From positions 26,412,001-26,476,000 of the forward strand of contig OX485809.1 in the NCBI GenBank assembly GCA_950295325.1: a stretch of 64,000 nucleotides of DNA, given 5' to 3'. Position numbers and translations under genes: made by a program. Origin of the DNA: Polytrichum commune. Lineage: Eukaryota; Streptophyta; Polytrichopsida; Polytrichales; Polytrichaceae. Positions 36,232 through 48,123 of the stretch are shown piece by piece; position 1 is the stretch's first letter, and every line of letters starts with the position of its first letter. The notes under the pieces were generated by a model. The model had not been told where the DNA came from and did no database searches. It was given only the letters and a program-made list of their open reading frames with translations.

Positions 36232-37197
36232 TAAGGCTGTCCCAAGACACCTCCAAAATCATGTAGTGTGTGGTCACGGACCCTCAAATGTATGCGAAGT
36301 CATATGTGACCGGGCCCTCAACCAAATGCTATTTCAATGGATTTTTCTTATGTGGGTCCTTGCACATGAAAATATGTAATAAATCAATCAACGGTTGTGA
36401 GTGCCACAATCTCTCATGTTTGTGTTAGGTCTACCTCCAAGAGGTGGGTTTTTGAAAACAATCCAAGTGACCATGAAACATGATCCATTTCATGTCATCG
36501 TAAGAACCCATGTAGACTTTACATCCATCTTGCATTCACATATATACTCTGTTGGTCCCTCAAGCGTAGTGTGAAGTGGGCTTGGCTGGCTATTGGGGCA
36601 TTCCCACCTGACATTAGTTAGAAGTAGTTTTAGTCTAAAAGCAGTTTTAGTTATCTAGGGTTCACACATACGGCTCTTTTTAGTGCCGAGCCTAGTTGGC
36701 AAATGATGTGGCATGGCTTAAAAGTGGAGGTTTTAAGCCTCAACCACCGACCCTCCCATCGGTACCTAAACATGAGGCAAGAATATAGGAACTTTAAAAG
36801 TGTCGCCTCCCATCCTTGTGATTGGTTGCTTTTTAGTCTTAGCTATGAGGACACGAGGAGCCCCATTAACAAAAACCGATGGTAAGATAGATGAGTAGTA
36901 AGGCATTTGGGGATGGGACAAAAACTACCCAACATTCATTGCTTGGTAGATAGAACAATGAACATGTGTGAAAGCTACTTAACTAAAACCTACTTGAAAA
37001 TCTCCGGAGCAAGTTCTTGTAGGTGCATTGGGATAGTCGGATGCCTCCGCTATAACCGAGGGAGCTTTACCCGGTTTTTAGGAAATACTTTGGGTCTTAA
37101 CTAAAGTCAGGTGGGAAGGGGGCATATGCCTTTTCCACCATGAGAGTGCTTGAAGTGTGGCGGTCACTAGCCCTCAGTCTTGTGTGTGAAGTGGCCC
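36232..37197. mobile_element. PIF/Harbinger-like MITE H3, inverted, 5'-truncated, with an insertion
   Basis: Reads as the reverse complement of H1 starting at the GGCTGTCCCAAGACACCTCC segment, so the first 70 bp or so including one TIR are missing. It ends GTGTGAAGTGGCCC followed by TAA. It is split by a 531-bp element at 36594-37124. Together with H2 it forms a large palindromic arrangement, so one strand can fold H2 onto H3. Confidence 0.82.
36594..37124. mobile_element. 531-bp TIR element inserted in H3
   Basis: Ends are TGGGGCATTCCCACCTGAC and, inverted, TGCCCCCTTCCCACCTGAC; the TSD is TAT (36591-36593 and 37125-37127). The flanking H3 sequence continues across the site when the insert and one TAT are removed. 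It has no coding capacity. The superfamily is not assigned; a 3-bp duplication fits PIF/Harbinger or CACTA. Confidence 0.75.
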
Positions 37198-37229
37198 TAA
37201 GTTCTTAGTGACATGACTACGCTATTTTC

Positions 37230-37283
37230 TCTAATTAGTGTGGGTTACCATTCAGAGTTATGTGTTGCTATCATTTTTTTCTA
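37230..37283. repeat. Left terminal inverted repeat of short element N
   Basis: CTAATTAGTGTGGGTTACCATTC and the following 30 bp are the inverse of 46811-46863. Together they bracket MITE M copy 2, which itself holds the CACTA element. A copy without such insertion appears to lie at about 12640-12815 in intron 2 of the aldolase-family gene. Confidence 0.6.
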
Positions 37284-37319
37284 TTGAGAGTATCATCTTT
37301 TATCCAAATAACATAAGTA

Positions 37320-37680
37320 CACTAAATATGATATCTAGTGTCATATGGTATTTTATGTCACTATGGTTACTTTTGGATGACACTTCTCATGAATAAGTGA
37401 ACAAATATTGTCATGGATGAGTTCGTCCATTGCTCAAAACCCTACCTTCCTCTTGTCGGCAACTTATGATAAAATATTGTCATGGATGATTAGAATTTGG
37501 ATGAAAAATCACTTGGTAAGTGACAGTAATTGCAACACTATAAATCTATAACCCCCCCCCCCCCAAAAAAAAATCTACAAGGAATGACAAATAATCTTGG
37601 ATCAACATTTAGTGTTGGTGGCACTTCACCGTGGTTTAGGATTAGTATTGAGCAAGGCAATTAGAATTGGCGATACTAAA
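37320..37680. mobile_element. MITE family M, copy 2, left part (split by the CACTA element)
   Basis: Matches copy 1 (6674-7037) from its CACTAAATATGATATCTAGTG tip up to GGCGATACTAAA. The remaining 14-bp tail (TTTCATACTTAGTG) appears only at 46732-46745, beyond the CACTA element. Confidence 0.85.
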
Positions 37681-38037
37681 CACTACAACAAAACACGTCT
37701 TTTATTCCAACACCCATTTCACTACATGTCTTTTATTATTATTAACAATGAACTGGTGAAATGGTTGAATTCTATCTTTACACATTTTATGTCCGAATCA
37801 ACTTTGGGGTGACATGGTAGTGAAATGGGACAAAAATTCACTTGGGAACGCACTTGAGAACGTGTTTGGGAACGTCTAAGAGAACGTGCATGACTGTGGA
37901 AAATGAAGTGGTTGATTTGGGTTTGTCAATTCAAAATGTCACATGTTTTTGGGTTTTGCACTGAATACTCACAAAAATGACCCATCTCTTTTTGGATCAA
38001 TAATGAATTGTACATATTTATACACAATATGGCATTT

Positions 38038-38876
38038 TTATACATTCAACATATTGTAATTTAATCTATTGATCAGAGCATTTCCATCTTCTTCAATTCC
38101 AAATTCATCCTTATCTTCGTAAGATGGTTCATCTTCATTTGCGTTCAAAGCTACAACCATTAGATCACTGCTTAAAATCACAACCTCGTCTAATATTGGA
38201 TTTGTTGGTGTAGCATCATTGTCTAACGATGTTGGTACCAATCCACAATGCTCTTCAACATTGCCTAAAGACATGCTTCCTATGTCCGGCATATAAACTT
38301 TTCTAGAAACAACTCTTGCTCCCCTTGGTTTTTTCTGTAGAACCACCTTCCATCCATGATTGTTCAAATCATCCGCAAAGAAAACTTGTTCAACACGGAG
38401 TGGAAATGCAAAAGATTCGGTTGATAATGACACTAGTCATTATTAAGGGGCACGAGAACTGCTTGCAACGGGTTGGTAGGGTTGTCCTTGAATAGTAGAG
38501 TTATAGCTTCTTTCAATAATTCCTCCATGTTCTCAACATTGTCATCATTATCTTCATCATCCACGTATGGTTCTACATTGGCCAATTCGTCCAAGCCTTC
38601 ATGAATTTCATTAAGTTTTTCTTTCGTTTCTTCTTTGTTTGGAGTGGTATTTGTACATCCGGGCAAACCATCATACCTCCCGAAACATTCATTGACCATC
38701 TTAATTACCTGAGCCGCTTTTTCATTATTATCATGTATAGTTTTTTCATTTTTTTCTAGTGCCATGTCTTCATCTACTTCTGTTTCTATATCATTATTTC
38801 CTTGTACCGTCATATAGCTCCTTTCTTGTGTCGCCATACATATGTGTTTTTGTGCAATATAAATGTCATTGTTCAC
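38038..38876 (-). pseudogene. CACTA TnpD-like remnant: acidic linker plus DUF4216-like segment
   Basis: Two adjoining minus-strand frames (38876-38433 and 38433-38038). The first is strongly acidic (DDEDNDDN) and ends with a segment resembling the pre-core part of CACTA transposases (ELLKEAITLLFKDN). The second contains VEQVFFADDLNNHGWKVVLQKKPR, the signature of the DUF4216 region C-terminal to the Tnp2 core. The core domain expected between them is absent, so an internal deletion close to 38433-38450 is inferred. Confidence 0.7.
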
Positions 38877-39624
38877 CTCCTATATGTACACCAGGTATAA
38901 GAAAATAATACAAGTGCTCATAGTAAAAAAAAAATTCATACACCCAATTTCCATACATACCATACAAGATAAACCATATCCCTCTACTATGTATGTTAGG
39001 GATCAAAACTTAAACCCTAGAACCAATAACCTAATGTTTAAATGAAGGTTTAATATTCTATAATGGCCAACCCAAAGGTCCAATACAATAGGACAAATTT
39101 AGATTTTAGATTTTAAATTTTAAATTTTTTATTGCATGACTACTAGAAGTTGTATCTATTTTGTACAAAGTGATCTTTTAACCCGGATTTCACTCAATAT
39201 TGGAGATGAGAATCACACATATAATGATATTAAGTGAACCCTACATTTTAAATCTTACGCATGAGGAGCATATGTTAAATGAAACCAATAGATACTTATA
39301 CAACTTTAGTTGTACGATGATATAATGACATGTAACATCATCTTAGTACAAGTTATGACACACTATGGCACCCTAGGTATGCATATGACTTCATGGTGCC
39401 CTTTCTTTGCTACATGATAACCTGTGGTAATCTAAATATCATAATAACTCTATGACACGCCATGATAGCAGTTTGCTACTCCAAGTATTAGTATATGTCC
39501 ACTAATTCTTAAAATTTGCTTACAAGTGACTATATTAAGAGGACCCTAATATCCTAGTACAATAGATAGTTTTAAAATTAGTAATAAATTAAATGTGCAA
39601 AATAGATTAAAAAACAACACAAGT

Positions 39625-40518
39625 TCAATGCACGGAGTAATGCACATACAACTCTTCTCCTGGTTCTATATCCCTTGATGCAATTGTCATAACAAAACCC
39701 CATTCGGTCATCTTTCAAGGTTTTGGAAGCATGCTATACTCCCACACTACATTGCCAATTTATTCTCGTCCTATGGAGCTATTAATAAAACCTGCAACAT
39801 TGCCCCTCTCCACACTCTTGTCTATGTAAATATCATCCTCGGCTTTAAGGACATAACTTTTGAAGCAGGGAACAAGATTCATCATTTTGCGGTATCATTT
39901 ATCTAACTTGATGTACTGGGGGACCCATAAATGGCAAAAGAATATCGCCTGATTTTGTGGAATCTATAGCAAATAAACCCCATCCCATGAATGAAAATTT
40001 TGAAATTTTCACTTCCCAATTTCTTTGGTGAAAGTTGAAAGTGGTGAACTTTGGTATGGGACCATTGCACCACTGCCCATCAAAGGCTTCAAACCTCCAA
40101 TTCATCAATGTCAACTCCTCATTAGTGTAGTTTCTCTTTTTGGGGACAAGTTTTGGGATTCTCATCTCTTTAAAAAAACGATTGTATGGCCACCTTAGCT
40201 GCTTCCTCAACAAAAGGCCGTCTTTGTGCCTACACAAATGCAGTAAATATTACATCAAAATTCAATCGACTCATTTATAAAATAATATAATATGATGAAC
40301 GCAAATATATCACATACCAATATGGATTTTGTAAACGCTGAATCTCGTTTATATCGATGGAGATGCTTTCGTATGGTTGCTCTTGGCAAAACCTTTCCCC
40401 CTGCACACATACTGCAAGGGCATCGATACTTTACCAATCCTCTTTTGTCTGCTTTTTTTTTCTTCCTCCGAGTCCATAGCTCCAAGTTTAATAGTGCGCA
40501 CCTTGATGTTTCATCCAT
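39625..40518 (-). pseudogene. Transposase-associated N-terminus followed by a SET-domain segment inside the CACTA element
   Basis: Exon-like segment 40518-40322 has YRCPCSMCAGGKV and TIRKHLHRYKRD, resembling the N-terminal zinc-binding part of CACTA transposases. After a plausible intron, 40229-39899 ends in GWGLFAIDSTKSGDILLPFMG, matching the start of a SET domain. Past a frameshift near 39900 the same strand reads IYIDKSVERGNVAGFIN and, after two stops, WGFVMTIASRDIEPGEELYVHY, matching the SET C-terminal half (the NHS and ELxxDY regions). The His of the usual NHS motif is Ser here. Stops and the frameshift make this a pseudogene. SET is not a normal CACTA component, so it was probably captured. 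Confidence 0.7.
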
Positions 40519-42193
40519 TTTGAATCTACATTAAAGTAAATGAAATTTGGTTACTCCAAATGTGAACTTAAATTATTTGATAAAAGATGTAGGCACAATT
40601 GCAAAATAAAATCCCCAACAACATCATTTGCCCCACATATGTTGTAATTAGTCTAGAGAACTTAAAATGTGGGTTGCTTTAACTTAAAGTCCACATCTTT
40701 ACTTAATGTAGTGAATGACATTACTTGACATAGTGAATAACAACTGAAGGCAGTGAACTATTTTTCCCGCCTAAATACCCATGACGCCAACATTATGATT
40801 ATTCAAATACTGAAAGGTATAAGAGCTACAAGTGGGGCCCCTAGCGCTTTCTCTTCCTGCATACTTCAACCTCTTCAAACCTTACTTGCACGCTTCATAA
40901 CTTAGAAATCATAGTTCCACACTTCACAACTTTTGAAACCTTAGTTTACACTTGAAACCCTTCAATCCATTCAACTTTCTACACAAAAAATGAAATTCTT
41001 ATGGTTCTAACTTAGAATTACTTGAAGGGCAAAATACCGAAAGTGAGGCAACCCACCAATGGGGGCCCTAACCCGTTTTCTACTTGCAAGCTTCACAACT
41101 TCTCAAACCCTACTTTGCATGCTTCACTTTGTATAAACCCTACTTTGCACATCCCACTTTCTAGAAACCCTACTTTGCAGGCTTCATTTTAGGAAACCCT
41201 ACTTACACATAGTTTCTCAAACCCTACTTGGTGCACTTCACAACTTAGAAACCCTACTTGCACACTTCAACCTCTTCAATATTTGCAACTCTCTACACAC
41301 AATGGAGATCTTATGGCGTTCACAATGATTTGCAAGGTCAAACGTGTGATTGAAGAGGTGCTCGAATACGAACAACTTAGGCGGCAAAAAATTGAAGTCA
41401 ACACCAGAAGTTGGAATCCTTGGGGCTTCCAACATTAGCGGCGGCGGTCCTAACTTGAAGAGGTAAACATGCATCCCTAATCAAAGTCGATGTTGTCTTT
41501 GTGGTTTTAGTCTACATTAGGAATTGTTGTGGTTTGAAACTTATCACCGCAATTTGTCTCCCTTACCGCAATTCTTTTGTCGCAGCTACCCAAGTGCCCG
41601 AATACGACTCTGCTTGCAACTACACAAGCACATCCTTCCCCCTCATGATTGCGGATCTTGAGCTCTTAGGGTTTGGTCTTGATTGCCTCATATGAGCTCC
41701 ATATTTTGCATACATTTAGCCATGTTAGTTTCTCCATTGTCTCTCATTGTGTCATTGTATTTATTTATATCTGAACTATTAAGACATCAACAAACTAATA
41801 TATGTTTGAAAATTTTTGAACTTACATGAGATTAGCTTATGTCAACTTAGTTTACCCTATGTCACACAACTAATGTTTGTGTATCTCACTTTGATAGTTG
41901 ATCTCGACTCCCAAAACTTAAACAACGAATGTCAGTTTGAAATCCCTAAACCAACATATAATCAAAGCTTATGTCAACTTAGCTCACCCTATGTCAAACA
42001 TGCTATGTTAGTTTAGTCCACACAAAAATTTAATTTGGACTCCTAAACCCTAAACAAATAATGTGAGTTTGAAGGAAACTAATGATCCAAGCCTGTATTG
42101 CGGCCTAAACCCTGGAAACTAATTGAGTTCTTCTCCTTTTAGAACAACAATTTATTGTAATTCATCCTTTTGTCTAGAGCCCCCAACTCACAT

Positions 42194-43047
42194 CAAATTA
42201 TTATGGAGCTACCCACCTTACTTAGTGTAATAGCTACATTGTGCAAAGAAGACGTAAAGACATTGTTTGTAGAGGTTTCCCAATTCCATGCAATCAATGC
42301 TTATATGCTAGGAAAAATGCAAGAATTACTGGCTAACACATTTGAGGATTCCAAGACAATATCCGATTCCCTCAAGCCACCTAGGAAGAGATCAAAGTTA
42401 TCAACCTTACCATCAATATCAACGCAAATAAAGGCATGACAGAGTAGCAAGGAAGATGGTATGTCCAATGAACGAATAGAAAAAAAATAATGACGTAGAC
42501 TACGCCTTAGAATCACAAACAGAAGAGGAAGAAGAGGAGCCCAAAATACCCCTCACAGTTCAGCAGAAACCGGTAAGTTAAACAAATATTTGGCTACATA
42601 TGTCATTTCAGGCTTTGCATTCTTTAAGTTGTTCAATTTCATGCATTAAACTCAAACACAAAGGAATAAGTATTGTAAGTGTCTTTGTATGTACTATATG
42701 TACTCCTAATAGTCAATCATAGTTTTGCATTGTGATCTACATCAAATTTGTTAGGACAATAATTATAGTAATGTACAGTTGAATATTACTATGTACAGTT
42801 GAACATCACTCTCTATACAGAAAGTAGGTTATGAATTTACATGACTAAAACTATTTTAACAAAAAATTTGCAGCAATCCAAAAATCCAAGAATCTGGTCA
42901 CAAAGGAAGAAAAAGATGGCTTCAGCCCCTAGGGACAAGAGCAAACCACCCGTTGACGATCTTGAAGATTGGAAGAAAGATGGTGACAATGAAGAGGATA
43001 GTGAAGAGGAAGGTGAAACTTTTGATTGGAGCAAGGCAATCCATTAG
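42194..43047 (+). pseudogene. Second CACTA gene remnant (plus strand), coiled-coil and acidic
   Basis: A 78-codon frame from 42194 (predicted helical, KEDVKTLFVEVSQF, then the basic PPRKRSK) runs into an acidic Glu-rich segment ending at a good donor near 42571 (GTAAGT). A possible following exon begins near 42873 after TTTGCAG and encodes DKSKPPVDDLEDWKKD then an acid-rich tail to 43045. Similar degraded coding texture continues to about 45700 (for example 45361-45610). Its orientation opposes the left-hand gene. Confidence 0.45.
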
Positions 43048-46000
43048 AAGAGGAGAGATATTATATACGAGTGTAGGGGAAGCAACTAGAAAGCGATGAT
43101 GTTGTTGCTCCCAATGATGGTGTTGCAGCCAAGCTGGCCTTGGTAATTGAAAAGAAAGAGTTAGAATTCATGAAAAGATAATTGGCATTGACATCATGCC
43201 TTCACTAGGTGACGTCATATAATAGTGACGAAGAAGAAGACAGATTTGGCGAAGAATGAGTTGCAATACAAAGGAAATCAACACATAACTTGCAAATGAA
43301 GGCTAAGAAGAGGGTTGCCAACAAAGCATGTCGGAAGCAATTTGAAGAGAGAGCGAGGGAGGAAAATTGTTTTTTGTTGTGGATCTTGATGATAATGATA
43401 TACAATAATTAATTGATGGACTTGTAATTTGCTTTTTTTTGCTTGCTAAACATGTGATAATATGGAATAGTATGTAAATATTTATATTGTTTCAAGCTAA
43501 TGTGGTTGTTATTTAACATGGGATGTGGTTGATGTGGATTATTTTATAGGATTTCCTAGTGGGGTGTATAGGCCGCAACGGCTCAATATTTTGCATGGCT
43601 ATTCCAACGTTTTGAATTGGAGTATGAACAACATTAATGACTAGGATGAGATGACACTTAACAACATCTACACGCGTATGAAAGATAATTGAGAATATCG
43701 TGGATTCAAAGGGAAACCTAGAGTGTTAAGGTACGAGGTCTTTAAAAGTAACTTAGACCAATAGTTGAAGAGCAAAAGATGTCAAATGAAGATACGTATA
43801 TTGAAAGGATTAGAAAAAATACAGTCTATTTGTATGGATCACTGTTGAATATGGTGGAGCACACTTGCGATCCCATGTAAATTGAGCAATATTTTTAGAA
43901 TATATTGGTGTAGTACACAATAATGACCATTTGCCGGAGATTTTTGCTCACGATATATATTGGTGTAGGCGTCACAATTGAATAGAGAGCCCCGCCAAGA
44001 TGAAATAGAGGTGGAGCTTATTAGAGATAAAAATACAATATTGTCAAAATATGGTTGTCCAACGTCTTCCACTGTATCAAGGGGGGGTTAAGTGATGTTC
44101 AATGTGGTTTCGGGTTAACTCCTCATGTAAGTCGCATGAATAGTGTAGAACTTGAGAATGTAAGGGCAAAGACAAAATAATTAGATGAAATATTGAATAC
44201 AATTTAAAGCTCGCTAGATGCGGTGATAGCTAAGTTTGGTATCCCAGTGAAATAGTGGCTACTACACCCTCACGTGGCGAACACCGTTTTAATGTTGAGA
44301 AAGAAAAATCAAACTCTCATAGAAATGTGTCTCCCCTTGCACGCTCAAGCTTAAAAGAACCTATAAGCAAGGTTTTGGAGGTGTAGTTGAAAAACCAATT
44401 GTAGTGGGTGCACAAAACCCTTCCGGATCCCAAAAAAACCCCGTTAGAAAATAAGAAAAACATGTATGATTAATGTAAAAATATGAAATTTTGTGGTTTA
44501 TATCTTCATTAATGTTTTCATTTATTTGTATTGTAAGAGGATGATCGTTTGGAGTTTGATGTATCAAAGTTAATTTATGTATTCAAATATCTGTTAATAT
44601 ATGTGGTGGTGTTTAATGCACTCAGTGGAAGTTGTTATGAATAAGTACAAGAGATTTCCAGCGGTGTTATTTACACGTCTGGAAGACCATCGTCAAATCA
44701 AGGTGTCTAAAATCATGATGGGGATATAAAAATAAAGAAATGACTTAAACCTAAGCGGATATGATTGAATGAAGACGATAAATTGACTTTAGAGGCGTTG
44801 CCAATATTGCAGAAATGTGACGTCTAGACAAAAGGGGTTGCACTATGAATAATATTTATGCTAGGTTATATTGCCCATATTTTGAGGTCAAATTGTTGTG
44901 GACTTATATTGATGAAAGTTGACCAGGATTAGTCTATCTAACATACTAGGATTGTAGACAATGGATTATTCAATATCATGCTAAAATGGTTGAGTAGACA
45001 TGGTAAATACCCATCAGTGGTATCAATTATTGTATTATCTAGAACCTACTAACAAATGTGAATATCTGATGTAATGAAGGTAAACAAGTAAAAGAAAAAT
45101 AAAACATTGTGGAGAAATTGAGGTATAACCCATCAATGAAGGACAAAAAAAAAATGGAAAAAGAAGGAGACAAACACATGGTGGATAAACGTCGGGCTGA
45201 TAAACCTCCCCTTGCTACTAAGGCTTCAAAAAATATTCAAGCCCTTTAAGATTTGGTGAGGTTTTTTTAATGTAACATGGAATATGATATAATTGCAAAC
45301 CATCAAACCCTAAAAATACATATTCTTGTGACTAACATATAGTTGTTACAATGTGCAGAATGTGGGGGATGTGGTATAAATATGTGGTTATAAGGAGGAA
45401 GACTCCAAGACGGTATTCATTGGAAATGATGTTATTAAGAATGTAGTAGGTGGGATGTTGCACTTAAGGGTGATAAGTAAGGGCTACGTTTTTCTTACAA
45501 TCACGGAGTCGTGTAAAGACAACTATCCCTTACTTGATCCCCTTAATGAAGACAACCCTCCAATCACTATAATTGGCAATGCAAAAAACATTTTATTGTT
45601 TGGCCAACTGATTGTCTAAGGTTATATGAGGTTGCGTGAGTGTGTAGTGGACTTGTAGACCAATATTGATTTTGAGACATAAACCTCTATGGAGTTTTGT
45701 AATTATCACTGGTAGTAGTGAATTTTGAAACATGAATGACATATTATTTTTATAAATATGACTTGGTTTTTAATCTTGCAACCATATTTATATGACTGCA
45801 CTTGATAGATGATTGTATTATGAACTTCACTGTATCTCGGAAAATTTATAGAGTCACCCTACTTTTGAAAGTGAAGTGAAGAGAAATTAGATGACTCCAC
45901 ATAGAAATGCTAGTATGACCAATGAGAATATATTGTGCATGCCATTAACATATGACTATGTTGAGTCAATCTCATGTTACTTGCTATAATAAACCAAATC

Positions 46001-46731
46001 ATTTGCATCTAAAAAATAGCACTTAACAAAGTCATATAAACTTCACTACTAGTAATACATAATAAATACATATGACAACCACATGACTTCACAAAGTAGG
46101 CCAAATACTAATGGTTAATGTAAACTTTATTCCACATAGTAAAGTATATATTACACCATAAAATGAAAAATATATGCTATTGTCATATTTGTTACTATAT
46201 TCAATCACACACACTTACTACGTAGAGTTATTGACCTCCTTCATTGTTGTCCGAGTTTAATAGAGGCAATAATGTGGATAAATTAATTCAACCTGTGTTA
46301 GTTAGCTTGAAACATCTTTGTATCAACCATATTGTTAACGCTAACTAGTAATTTGGAATGTATATATATGCATTATACATGATATGACTTTGTGTAGTGA
46401 AGTGCAAATGTTAGTAGACACCATACACGATTGGTGCCAGTGCCATAATATCATTAGGCTTAGTTATATGGATGTATGTCTTATCTTTCTTATATTGACA
46501 AGATGTAGTGAAATAGGACATAATTTTATGAAGTAAAGTACGTGTAGCACCCTAAACTTCACTGCCATTGGGAACGTGTCCATTGGGAACATCCTGTCTG
46601 ACATGACTACGACCATACTACACTGCTTGTTTGAAGCGACTGGTCGTTTTCAACGGTAGTGAAGTCCGTGTTTTCTCACTTGTAGCAGTAAAAAAACCCA
46701 ATCGTAAAAGACGTGTTAAGTTGTAGTGAAA

Positions 46732-46745
46732 TTTCATACTTAGTG
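46732..46745. mobile_element. MITE family M, copy 2, right tail
   Basis: Completes the MITE interrupted at 37680: with the CACTA element and one AAA removed, the joined sequence aligns without a gap to the end of copy 1 (7010-7035). Confidence 0.8.
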
Positions 46746-46810
46746 TAGTTAGTATGCACACCGAAGAATATGATATAACAATGATAGTTGGCAAGAAATG
46801 ATAATGTGTG

Positions 46811-46863
46811 TAGAAAGTTATAGCAACACGTAACACCGAATGGTAATCGACACTAATTAGACA
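46811..46863. repeat. Right terminal inverted repeat of short element N
   Basis: Inverse of 37230-37283 (around TAGCAACACGTAACACC and CGACACTAATTAG), with about 80 percent identity by eye. Confidence 0.6.
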
Positions 46864-46984
46864 AAACAATGTAGAGTCAAGACCTCTTTCTCTTGTCAGC
46901 TAGGAACTTTTAAAGAAATTGTTGACTTTTTATTGATTGCGGATGTCCCCTGCACTAATTACTTATAATAACATGAGTCTTCGA

Positions 46985-48123
46985 AGGGGAGGACGTTAAA
47001 CACCCCCCACGTACTTTCAGGGGGTGTCAGATTTGGGCTAGGGCAACCCCGCTGAGTTTTCTTCAAAATTTCTGAACCCAACCGAAAACTCCTGCCTGCC
47101 CTGCCGAACTTCGACAAAACCATTGTTCTTGCATTCTTGAAGGCCACTTATCCACAAATCCCATATTGAGTGCATTTTACCTTCAAGGTCCAAAATCCAA
47201 TATATATGATCACTTGCCATTGAGTAAATAAGCACTTGACTGAGATTTCATCTTAAAAGTGAAATCATAATAAAGCATGAAATTAATTTGAAGGTAAAAA
47301 GTATTACGAAACCCTCATTAAAATAAAGGTTATTTTGTGACTTGTAATTTGAAATTGTCTTTGTCATTCTAAAATGAAACTTATATTAGTGTGTTGATTT
47401 AGTATGTGCATTTTGTAATATTTTAGATTATGCCTTCTACCTTCAGAAGTATTCAACTACGCATTCAAATAATTACGCTTAATTATATGTAATCAAATAA
47501 ATCATGATTAATTCCAGTAAATATATTTTTAATTAATTAGTATTGATTAATTTGGTAAACATACATTTTGATTGGATTGGGCTTAATTATGATTAATCAG
47601 GATTGATTATACTTAATTGCATTCAATCACACTTAATTTGAATGCGTGTGAATACTTTTGAAGGTAGAAGGCATTATCTAAAGTATTATAAAATATACAT
47701 TCTAAATCAGCACACTGATTTAAGTTTCATTTTGGAATGACAAAGACAATCTCAACTTACAAGTCACAAAAAATAACCTTTATTTTAATGAGGGTTTTGT
47801 AATGTTTTTGACCTTCAGATTAATTACATGTTTTATTGATGATTTCACTTTTAAAATGAAATCTCAGTCAATTGCTTGTTTACTCAATGGAAGTGATCAT
47901 ATATATTGGATTTTGGACATCGAAGGTGAAATGCACTCAATATGAAATTTGTGGATAAGTGGCCTTCAAGAATACAAGAGCAATGGTTTTTTCGAAGTCG
48001 GGCGGGGCGGGCAGCAGTTTTCGGTCGGGTTCAGAAATTTCGAGAAAAAGTTTGCGGGGCTGCCCCAGCCCGGATCTGACACCCCTGAAAGTTCGTGGGC
48101 GTGTTTAACGTCCTCCCTTGGGA
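46985..48123. mobile_element. Foldback element with about 490-bp inverted arms
   Basis: The left arm 46985-47475 and right arm 47633-48123 are inverse copies with roughly 85 percent identity; both begin GGGAGGACGTTAAACAC at the outer end. The 157-bp centre is AT-rich and itself repetitive (TTAATTATGATTAATCA-like words). Long TIRs with no gene suggest a foldback or MULE-derived element. No 9-bp target duplication could be confirmed. Confidence 0.82.

Larger units (their letters stand above)
37681..46728. mobile_element. CACTA (En/Spm-like) transposon, 9048 bp, decayed
   Basis: Left end CACTACAACAAAACACGTC and right end (inverted) CACTACAACTTAACACGTC; target duplication AAA at 37678-37680 and 46729-46731. 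Subterminal GGGAACGT motifs lie near both ends (37837-37885; 46569-46590). The left half carries minus-strand remnants of a TnpD-like gene plus a SET-domain frame; the right half carries a plus-strand, stop-riddled second gene. The transposase core is missing, so the element is non-autonomous. Joining the flanks at one AAA restores a continuous copy of MITE M. Confidence 0.92.
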
